Positions 1 to 5,704 of a stretch of 5,993 nucleotides of DNA are shown piece by piece. The stretch lies in the NCBI GenBank assembly GCA_018895795.1, contig JAHINZ010000408.1, forward strand, positions 1 through 5,993, in the 5' to 3' direction. Below the pieces are notes generated by a model. That model did not search any database. It worked only from the letters and a program-made list of their open reading frames with translations, and was not told the origin of the DNA. Origin of the DNA: Alphaproteobacteria bacterium (lineage in GTDB: Bacteria; Pseudomonadota; Alphaproteobacteria; Caulobacterales; Caulobacteraceae). Made by a program: the position numbers and the translations under genes. The stretch's first letter is position 1. The number at the start of each line of letters is the position of its first letter.

Positions 1-28
1 TAAAGCGTCCCGGCGCAACCGCGCTCGC

Positions 29-1369
29 CTATTCGGCGGGATGCAGGACCGCCTCGGCCGGAACGCGAGCGGTGTTGTAGGTCGCCAGATCCAGGATCCC
101 TTCACGTTTTGCCACGATGGTCGGGACCAGCACCTGGCCGGCGACGTTCACGGCGGTGCGGCCCATGTCCAGGATCGGGTCGATGGCCAGCAGCAGGCCC
201 ACGCCCTCCAGGGGCAGGCCCAGGGTCGACAGGGTCAGGGTCAGCATCACCGTCGCGCCGGTCAGGCCCGCCGTGGCGGCCGAACCGATCACCGAGACGA
301 AGACGATCAGGAAGTAGTCCGACCAGGCCAGGTGCACGCCGAAGAACTGAGCCACGAAGATCGCCGAGATCGCCGGATAGATGGCCGCGCAGCCGTCCAT
401 CTTGGTGGTCGCGCCCAAGGGCACGGCGAAGGCGGAATAGGCGCGCGGAACGCCCAGACTGTGCTCGGTCACCGCCTCGGTCACCGGCAGCGTGCCGACC
501 GACGAGCGTGAGACGAAGCCCAACTGGATCGCGGGCCAGGCGCCGGCGAAGAACTTCAGCGGGTTCAGGCCATTGGCGGCCAGCAGCACCGGGTAGACGA
601 CGAACAGCACCAGCGCCAGGCCCAGATAGATCGCGCCGGTGAAGGCGCCCAGCTGTCCCAGCGTGGTCCAGCCATATTGCGCCACGGCGTTACCGAGCAG
701 GCCGATGGTGCCGATCGGGGTCAGCCGGATCACCCACGACAGCACCTTGCGCACCACCACCAGGGCCGAGGCGTTGAAGGCCAGAAAGCCCTTGCCCGCC
801 TCCCCCGCCTTCAGGGCCGCGACGCCAGTGACCAGCGAGATCACCAGGATCTGCAGCACGTTGAACGACAGGGCGGTCTTGGCCGCGCCGGTGTCGCTGA
901 TCGTGGTCGAGGCGGTCAGGCCCAGGATATTGGCGGGCACGAGGCCGGTCAGAAAGTCCAGCCACGAGCCGCTGGTCTTGGGCGCGTGAGCCTGCGCCAC
1001 CGCGACCGTGGTGTGCAGGCCGGGCTGCAGAACCAGGCCCAGGGTGATGCCGATCAGGACGGCGATCAGGGCCGTGGCGGCGAACCAGAACAGGGTGCGC
1101 GACACCAGCCGCGCGGCGTTCTGCAGTTGCGCCAGATTGGCGATGCTGGCGACGATGGCCGTAAACACCAGCGGCGGCACCAGCACGCGCAGCAGTTGGA
1201 TGAAGATCGATCCGACCTGCCGCAGGGTCTCCGCCAGCACGAAGCCAGGCTGTCCCGTCTCCGTCCCCAGCTGACGCGCCAGCAGGCCCAGACCCAGGCC
1301 GACCAACATGGCGGCCAGCACCTGGAAGCCGAAGCCGCTGATAAAGCGGGTTTTTGTGGGGGCGGCCAT
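29..1369 (-). CDS. Dicarboxylate/amino acid:cation symporter (DAACS/SLC1 family)
   Basis: This is an inner-membrane secondary transporter of 446 residues, a normal length for the family, predicted to import an acidic amino acid or dicarboxylate using an ion gradient. Family landmarks appear in order: hairpin HP1 with SRSSVGTLP (287-295), the TM7 motif as TTKMDGC (321-327), HP2 with AGLTGAT (367-373), and TM8 with D397 and LDMGRTAVNVAGQ (400-412). D401, R404 and N408 match the substrate-binding Asp, Arg and Asn of GltPh. The Asp is usually lost in DctA-type dicarboxylate carriers, so I infer an amino-acid substrate. Two positions are odd: K323 replaces the Asn of the NMDG sodium motif, and Q412 replaces the terminal Asp. 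The IYPA after the motif recalls the TcyP cystine branch, an alternative. The frame stays open to 1513, but the ATG at 1369 is chosen because AGGAA (1375-1379) lies 5 bases upstream and homology begins there. Confidence 0.93.
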   Translation of the reverse strand: MAAPTKTRFISGFGFQVLAAMLVGLGLGLLARQLGTETGQPGFVLAETLRQVGSIFIQLLRVLVPPLVFTAIVASIANLAQLQNAARLVSRTLFWFAATALIAVLIGITLGLVLQPGLHTTVAVAQAHAPKTSGSWLDFLTGLVPANILGLTASTTISDTGAAKTALSFNVLQILVISLVTGVAALKAGEAGKGFLAFNASALVVVRKVLSWVIRLTPIGTIGLLGNAVAQYGWTTLGQLGAFTGAIYLGLALVLFVVYPVLLAANGLNPLKFFAGAWPAIQLGFVSRSSVGTLPVTEAVTEHSLGVPRAYSAFAVPLGATTKMDGCAAIYPAISAIFVAQFFGVHLAWSDYFLIVFVSVIGSAATAGLTGATVMLTLTLSTLGLPLEGVGLLLAIDPILDMGRTAVNVAGQVLVPTIVAKREGILDLATYNTARVPAEAVLHPAE

Positions 1370-1380
1370 GACGGTTCCTG

Positions 1381-1400
1381 AAAACGGTTCGAGCCGTCTT
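1381..1400. promoter_or_regulatory. Imperfect palindrome next to the symporter ribosome binding site, possible operator
   Basis: The 20 bases AAAACGGTTCGAGCCGTCTT form an inverted repeat around 1390/1391 in which 8 of 10 symmetric pairs match. It directly abuts the CAGGAA ribosome binding site (1375-1380) of the symporter. A repressor bound here could block transcription or initiation. As RNA the zero-loop symmetry would fold poorly, so a DNA-binding site is the better reading. No regulator is encoded in the window and the site may be chance. Confidence 0.25.
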
Positions 1401-1519
1401 ATGTCGTGGCGAGCGGCGCGATTGCCAGCGAGGTTTTTCCGCTGGTGCTTACAGGAAATCTGGGGTCGGTCCGGAAGAGTGGCTCCAAGCCTGCCCCCGG
1501 ACCCGGTCGTCAATCCGCC

Positions 1520-1545
1520 CGCCGGCGCCCGTAAGGGCGCCGGCG
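1520..1545 (-). terminator. Strong GC hairpin after the sugar permease, probable transcription end or mRNA 3' stabiliser
   Basis: A perfect 11-base-pair stem (1520-1530 with 1535-1545, core GCCGGCGCCC/GGGCGCCGGC) closes a 4-base loop. It begins 28 bases after the sugar permease stop codon. The minus-strand downstream flank (GGCGGATTGACG) has no U-tract, so this is not a textbook intrinsic terminator. It could pause polymerase, assist Rho, or protect the transcript 3' end. Its position before the symporter suggests the two transporters are separate units. The rest of the 1370-1573 gap holds a weak TTGACG -35-like hexamer (1508-1513, minus) with no convincing -10. Confidence 0.5.
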
Positions 1546-1573
1546 AACGTTTGGGACCGGCGGTCTGGGTCGG

Positions 1574-2953
1574 TCAGTGACCGCCGGCGGCCGCGCCTTC
1601 CTGGATCTGGTGCACCGGCGCCGACTTGGCGGCGAACGCGAACCACAGAACGTAGAGGTAGCAGACCAGCGGCACGATGAAGGCCAGCGAACGGGCCCCG
1701 ATCGGGAAGTGGGACACCAGCTGGTCCACCGTGATCCCGTACAGGATCGAGATGAAGCCGCCGCCGCAGATGGCCATGCACATCAGGCCCGAGGTCGCCG
1801 AGGCCGGGGCCGACGAGCGTTCCAGGGTGATGGTGAAGATGGTCGGGAACATGATCGAGTTGAAGAGCCCGATCAGGATCGCCGCCACGCCGGGGACAAA
1901 GCCCAGGGTCAGCGGGGCCATGAAGTTCCCTGGCAGCATCACCGAGCCGCCCAGCGGGGTGGCCGGCATGTGATAGGTGGCGATGACCAGGGCGCACAGG
2001 CCGGTGGCGCAGGCCGCGACGATGGCCAGCATGGTGGTGGCCTTGACGTAGCGCAGCAGCACCGAGCCGCCGAAGCGTCCGAACATGGCGAACAGCATGA
2101 AGATCGGGCCGACGAAGCCTGCGACCTGCGAGGGCACGTTGAGGATCTGCTTCTGCTCGAGGAAGAAGATCATCCCCGAGATCACGCAGACCTCGGCGCC
2201 GACATAGAGGAAGATGCCCAGCGCGCCCAGATTGGCCCATTTGGACTGCAGGGCCTTCAGCGGCGATTCGACGTGGGCGGCCAGCGCCGGGGCGTTGGCC
2301 TTGATCGTGTTGCGAACCAGGAACACCGCCAGGGTGAAGAAGGCCAGGATCACGGCGATCAGCAGATAGACATGGGTGACGAAGCCCAGGCCCGTCGCCT
2401 TCATCGCCTCGGTGACCACGACGTCCTTCTCGAACAGCGGTCCCTGCAGCAGGAACTTGGCGCCGAAGATGCCGCCCGCATAGGCGCCCATCGAGTTGAA
2501 GGCCTGGGACAGGTTGAGGCGGAAGTGCGAGCCCTTGGGGTCGCCCATCGAGGCGATCAGCGGGTTGGCCGCGACCTGCAGCAGGGTGATGCCCGAGGCG
2601 GCCACGAACAGGCCCAGCAGCACGGTGACGAAGCTGTGCGAGAAGGTGGTCGACCAGGCGATCAGGCAGCCGGCGACGATGCCGATCAGGCCGAGCACGA
2701 TCGAGTTGGCGTAGCCCCGCTTGGCCAGAAAGGCCGCCGACGGAATCGACATCACGCCATAGGCGATGAAGAACGCGAACTGGTTCAGCTGCGTCTCGAA
2801 ATCGGTGAGCGTGTAGACGACCTTCATGCTCTTCACGAGCGGGTCGATCAGGTTGGTCACGAAGGCCCAGATGAAGAACAGGGCCGTGACGTAGAGGGCC
2901 GCCAGGATGAGGCCGCCGCCTCCCGTTTTGGGGGCCGTTGCGGAATTGGACAT
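1574..2953 (-). CDS. FHS-family sugar:H+ symporter, GluP/NagP type (MFS)
   Basis: This is a 459-residue, 12-span major facilitator permease in the inner membrane, predicted to import a hexose or amino sugar with protons. FHS landmarks are FIWAFVTNLIDPLV in TM1 (28-41, D37 aligning with the functional Asp46 of E. coli FucP), LLQVAANPLI in TM4 (124-133), RLNLSQAFNSMG (145-156), GAEVCVISG in TM7 (252-260), GRFGGS (292-297), FNSIMFPTIFTITLE (364-378) and GGGFISILYG (397-406). Q126 stands where FucP has its functional Glu135. Gln there is usual in the glucose/galactose (GluP) and N-acetylglucosamine (NagP) branches, so fucose is unlikely. I cannot decide between glucose, galactose and GlcNAc. The start is supported by GAGGAA (2959-2964) 5 bases before the ATG. 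A LacI-type palindrome lies 144 bases upstream, suggesting sugar-inducible expression. No catabolic enzyme is adjacent. Confidence 0.93.
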   Translation of the reverse strand: MSNSATAPKTGGGGLILAALYVTALFFIWAFVTNLIDPLVKSMKVVYTLTDFETQLNQFAFFIAYGVMSIPSAAFLAKRGYANSIVLGLIGIVAGCLIAWSTTFSHSFVTVLLGLFVAASGITLLQVAANPLIASMGDPKGSHFRLNLSQAFNSMGAYAGGIFGAKFLLQGPLFEKDVVVTEAMKATGLGFVTHVYLLIAVILAFFTLAVFLVRNTIKANAPALAAHVESPLKALQSKWANLGALGIFLYVGAEVCVISGMIFFLEQKQILNVPSQVAGFVGPIFMLFAMFGRFGGSVLLRYVKATTMLAIVAACATGLCALVIATYHMPATPLGGSVMLPGNFMAPLTLGFVPGVAAILIGLFNSIMFPTIFTITLERSSAPASATSGLMCMAICGGGFISILYGITVDQLVSHFPIGARSLAFIVPLVCYLYVLWFAFAAKSAPVHQIQEGAAAGGH

Positions 2954-3097
2954 CTAGCTTCCTCGTGTCGTGTTGTGGATGTTTGCGCGCGGCAGGCAGG
3001 CTTCAACATGCGCGTCGCCCGAAGGCGTATCCACACCCGTGCCTGTCATCGCTTCGCTCCCTGTCCGTCTTCGCGGGACGCCGCATTGCCCCCAAGC

Positions 3098-3113
3098 TTG
3101 ACAACGTTGTCAA
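3098..3113. promoter_or_regulatory. LacI-family-type operator palindrome
   Basis: TTGACAACGTTGTCAA is a perfect 16-base palindrome with the central CG typical of LacI/GalR-family operators. It closely resembles the TGACA-rCGy-TGTCA motif described for NagR, the LacI-type regulator of N-acetylglucosamine genes including nagP in other proteobacteria. It lies in the divergent gap, 144 bases before the sugar permease start and 93 bases before the small plus-strand ORF. On the minus strand one half is TTGACA (3108-3113), a consensus -35, followed 17 bases later by a weak GGCAAT (3085-3090). A repressor here would therefore cover a possible permease promoter. The remainder of 2954-3206 shows no other strong signal. 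Confidence 0.75.
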
Positions 3114-3193
3114 TAGCCTGTGTGCCGAAGGGCGAGTTCAGCGCGCCGTCAGACCGGAACCAAAGGCCCCCGAGAGCGATTATTCGCACAGCT

Positions 3194-3199
3194 GAGGAG
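3194..3199 (+). promoter_or_regulatory. Ribosome binding site deciding the small ORF start
   Basis: GAGGAG lies 7 bases before the ATG at 3207, near-ideal spacing. It is the main reason to accept this short frame as a gene and to reject the upstream in-frame ATG at 3120, which would add 29 basic, non-hydrophobic residues. Confidence 0.65.
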
Positions 3200-3206
3200 C
3201 GTTTCC

Positions 3207-3386
3207 ATGACGAGCTTTTTGATCATCATGACGTGCGGTGTCTTCGCTCTGGCGGCCACCGTCGGCGTGATCGATCTGTTCGTGCACCTGATCTGCTGGA
3301 GCGCCCGCTCATTGCGGACGCCGGCCGCGCTGGGCGATCGTCGCGACGAGGTCGTTCAGGGCTCGGCGCAGGGTATGACGGCGTAG
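3207..3386 (+). CDS. Small single-span membrane protein, unknown function
   Basis: I do not recognise this 59-residue protein. Residues 4-32 are a strongly hydrophobic segment (FLIIMTCGVFALAATVGVID onward) that should form one membrane helix, with Cys at 10 and 30. A short polar tail follows (RSLRTPAALGDRRDEVVQG). Only a Thr and a Ser precede the helix and no signal-peptidase site is obvious, so an inner-membrane anchor is likelier than secretion. The evidence for a gene is the GAGGAG at 7 bases and the coherent hydrophobic/polar layout. It is the only plus-strand gene, diverging from the sugar permease and sharing its regulatory gap. Its last 31 bases overlap antisense the 3' end of the large membrane protein gene. 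It could be a chance frame in GC-rich DNA. Confidence 0.6.
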   Translation: MTSFLIIMTCGVFALAATVGVIDLFVHLICWSARSLRTPAALGDRRDEVVQGSAQGMTA

Positions 3387-5266
3387 CGATCGGCCGTCAG
3401 CCAGCTCGTCCCGCCCCGTCCCATCAGCTCCAGCGCATAGGGCGCGCCCGGCGTCCAGACCCGCGCCCGCAGGGCCGGATCCATCGGCGACGCGCCGCTC
3501 CGGGGCGAAACGATCCAGGCCGGCGCGTCCGGCGCGGCGCAGAAGCCGGCGATCCGCGCCCGCGTCAGGTCCGCCGGTGTCGAATCGTCGGCGGTCAGCG
3601 GCTCCAACCAGTCGCGACCGATCAGGCCGGTGGCCCACAGGCGATCGACCCGGGCTTTCAACGCCACCGCCAACGGCCGCGAGAAGACCACGCCCGCCCC
3701 CTGCATCTTGCTGACCCAGCTGGGGCGCCCGGCCAGGACCCAGGGCTCCATGTCGCCGGCCAGCCACAGCACCTCGCCGGGGCGCGGCGCCAGGATCGCC
3801 CGCAGGACCGGGTCGGGACCCGCGTCGCGGAATTTCACATAGTCCGAGCGGTCGTCCCACAGCCCTGCCGCCAGGCCGGCCAGGACCAGGGTCGTCAGAA
3901 GGGCCAGCGCCGGGCGCGGCGGCGCCCGGTCCTGGGCGACCCAGACGCCGACGACCAGGGCGATGATCACGCCCGGCGCGCCGCTGTTCCACGCCAGACC
4001 CAGGCTGAACGGCCAGGCCGGCGGCATGGCGGCCAGGGCGTGGGTCACGGCGAGGAGACGCTCGATCAGACAGACCGCCAGCCCGACGCCGATCAGCGCC
4101 AGGGCCGCCTTGGAAACCCGGTCCGGACGGCTCCACGCCATGCGGCCGTTCAGCGCCATCGCCGTCAGGGCCACGCCGGCGGCGGCGAAGCCGACCGCGC
4201 CCTGGTCGATGAACAGCCAGCCGCACACCAGGGCCGCCAGGGCAATCAGACCCCAGGGGCCGCGCTGGGGCAGGTCGATGACGGCCAGGGCCAGGGCGGC
4301 GGCGGCCAGCAGGGCCATCGGCTCCAGCATCCGCCAGGTCTGCACCTGCAGCACCAGCAGCAGCGACAGGCCGTCGCCCAGCAAGGCCACGATCAACACG
4401 CCGAGCACGCCGGCCGCCAAGGCGCCGATCGCCAGCCGGCGCGAGCGCCCCTGCAGCAGGATCGCGCCGACGGTCAGGGTCGCCAGTTGCACGGCCAGGC
4501 GGCTCCAGGTCTGGATCGGCCACAGGGCGGTGAACACGATCGGGCTGCGCGCCGCGACCAGGCCGCGCCACTCGGGGTCCATCACCACCAGCAGACGGTC
4601 GGCGACCGGCAGCTTGAGCAGCGCCGCCAGCAGCACCACCGCGCCGCCGCCGATCCCCAGCAGCAGCCAGCGCCGGTCCTCCAGGCACAGGGCCAGATAC
4701 ACCGCCGCCAGGCCGCACAGGCCCATGATCGGATGGAACACCATGGCCAGGGCGTAGAGGCCGAAGGCCAGGACCCGCCGATTGGCCAGATAGGCCGCCA
4801 TGCCCGCCATGCCCGCCGCCTCGGCCAGGCCGCGCGGCACGGCGAAGGCCTCGCCGAAATTGATCACGTTGAACGGCCCGTAATAGGCCGGCGCGACGAT
4901 CACGAAGATCAGCGCGGCCCAGCGCACGGCGGGCCGCCGATCGGCCAGCAGCGCCTCGATCAGCACCACCAGCGCCGCGAACCACAGGCAAAGCGTCAGG
5001 CCCACCATCGCCATGGCGGCGTTGGACAGGCCGAGGGTCGCGATCAGGCGGCTGAGCAGCGGGGTGTAGAGGCTGAAGCCGAACTGTCCGTCATGGACGA
5101 ACATCAGGTCGCGACCGATGCCGCCGGGATCCAGCTTGGCCAGGGCGTCGGCCACATACAGTCGCCCGTCGTGCCGCACGCCCTGATAGGCGCGGCTCAG
5201 CGCGAACAGGCAGAAGGCGGCCAGCAAGGCCAGCCCCCGGCTCTGACGTGGGTCCAGCGCTTTCAA
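3356..5266 (-). CDS. Large multi-span membrane protein, GT-C glycosyltransferase-like, uncharacterised
   Basis: This 636-residue protein has about a dozen hydrophobic spans through residue 470, then a soluble, probably periplasmic C-terminal region (about 471-636). After TM1 comes an acidic loop, HDGRLYVADAL (32-42), followed by GRDLMFVHDGQFGFSLYTPL (51-70). An Asp-bearing first external loop is the usual site of the catalytic acid in GT-C enzymes, which transfer sugars from polyprenyl-phosphate donors. FHPIMGLCGLA (177-187), VQTWRMLEP (308-316) and GRPSWVSKMQGAGVVFSR (513-530) look like conserved family blocks, though I cannot name a family. The function is inferred from architecture and from the GtrA neighbour. 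The frame opens at 5386, but that start would overlap the GtrA gene by 124 bases. I chose the TTG at 5266, which overlaps the GtrA stop as TTGA and keeps TM1. There is no Shine-Dalgarno, so coupled translation is implied. A scaffold or polymerase role is possible. Confidence 0.8.
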   Translation of the reverse strand: MKALDPRQSRGLALLAAFCLFALSRAYQGVRHDGRLYVADALAKLDPGGIGRDLMFVHDGQFGFSLYTPLLSRLIATLGLSNAAMAMVGLTLCLWFAALVVLIEALLADRRPAVRWAALIFVIVAPAYYGPFNVINFGEAFAVPRGLAEAAGMAGMAAYLANRRVLAFGLYALAMVFHPIMGLCGLAAVYLALCLEDRRWLLLGIGGGAVVLLAALLKLPVADRLLVVMDPEWRGLVAARSPIVFTALWPIQTWSRLAVQLATLTVGAILLQGRSRRLAIGALAAGVLGVLIVALLGDGLSLLLVLQVQTWRMLEPMALLAAAALALAVIDLPQRGPWGLIALAALVCGWLFIDQGAVGFAAAGVALTAMALNGRMAWSRPDRVSKAALALIGVGLAVCLIERLLAVTHALAAMPPAWPFSLGLAWNSGAPGVIIALVVGVWVAQDRAPPRPALALLTTLVLAGLAAGLWDDRSDYVKFRDAGPDPVLRAILAPRPGEVLWLAGDMEPWVLAGRPSWVSKMQGAGVVFSRPLAVALKARVDRLWATGLIGRDWLEPLTADDSTPADLTRARIAGFCAAPDAPAWIVSPRSGASPMDPALRARVWTPGAPYALELMGRGGTSWLTADRYAVIPCAEP

Positions 5267-5703
5267 GGGGTGGCGGGGGGCGCGCGAAACAGCAGCGCGC
5301 GCCGGACGGCGAAATTGAACATGAACACCAAGCCCGCCGTGGGCATCTTGGCCAGGCCGGGCGTCATGTGCAGCCGCTCGACCCACAGGGCCATCAGCAG
5401 CTGGGTCAGGGCCAGGCCCGCCAGCCCGACCCCCACAAAGCCGGCGAATTCGCGCCGCCGGTCGGCGATCGCGCGATTGCGGAACACCACCGAGACGCTA
5501 AGGCCATAGGTCACGGCGATGCCCGCGCAGAAGCCGACCGCGGTGGCGATCCGATAGTCCAGCCCCGCGCCGGTCAGGGCCAGCAGCAGTCCCCAGTCCA
5601 CCGCCAGGGCGGCGGCGCTGGCCAGGCCGTAGAGGCCCAGCTCGCGCAGGCCGGCCGGCAGACGTTGCCAGAGCCGATCCCAGAGCCGAACCAGGGTCGA
5701 CAT
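5263..5703 (-). CDS. GtrA-family small membrane protein (putative polyprenyl-phosphate sugar flippase)
   Basis: This 146-residue inner-membrane protein has the four-span layout and length of the GtrA family. Helices lie at about 21-44, 51-74, 86-107 and 120-138. Typical features are LYGLASAAALAVDWGLL (24-40) in TM1, TYGLSVSVVFRN (65-76) after TM2, and FMFNFAVRRALLFR (127-140) at the end, matching the family's N-F-x-x-R-R-x-x-x-F ending. Members are thought to translocate undecaprenyl- or decaprenyl-phosphate-linked sugars for O-antigen glucosylation, arabinogalactan synthesis or similar glycan modification. The ATG at 5703 is chosen because it follows the oxidoreductase stop by one base and leaves the normal family N-terminus. 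The open frame to 5796 adds only non-conserved residues overlapping the upstream gene. The neighbouring GT-C-like protein is a natural partner. Confidence 0.88.
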   Translation of the reverse strand: MSTLVRLWDRLWQRLPAGLRELGLYGLASAAALAVDWGLLLALTGAGLDYRIATAVGFCAGIAVTYGLSVSVVFRNRAIADRRREFAGFVGVGLAGLALTQLLMALWVERLHMTPGLAKMPTAGLVFMFNFAVRRALLFRAPPATP

Positions 5704-5704
5704 G

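Noticed and set aside
1385..1409. CATAAG (minus strand, about 1399-1404) considered as a -10 box for the symporter.
   Set aside because: No acceptable -35 hexamer lies 16-18 bases upstream, so I do not call a promoter.
1425..1445. CCAGCG/CGCTGG inverted repeat with a 9-base loop in the symporter leader, considered as a riboswitch or attenuator stem.
   Set aside because: A single 6-bp stem is too weak, and there are no conserved riboswitch elements around it.
1370..1513. N-terminal extension of the symporter by 48 residues.
   Set aside because: The extra residues are polar and not family-like, and a clear ribosome binding site precedes the ATG at 1369.
2938..3195. Plus-strand 85-codon frame across the gap before the sugar permease.
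   Set aside because: It starts inside the permease gene, has no convincing ribosome binding site, reads through the operator, and its composition looks random.
3309..4991. Second long minus-strand frame inside the large membrane protein gene.
   Set aside because: Its translation is a Gly/Arg/Ala-rich low-complexity string with no membrane-helix pattern, whereas the alternative frame gives a coherent multi-span protein with normal codon bias.
1577..5509. Very long plus-strand open frame (over 1300 codons) opposite the permease and membrane-protein genes.
   Set aside because: It runs antisense through several well-supported genes and their intergenic gaps, is low-complexity (rich in Gln, Arg, Gly, His, Asp), has no recognisable domain, and is the expected stop-poor shadow frame of GC-rich codon bias.
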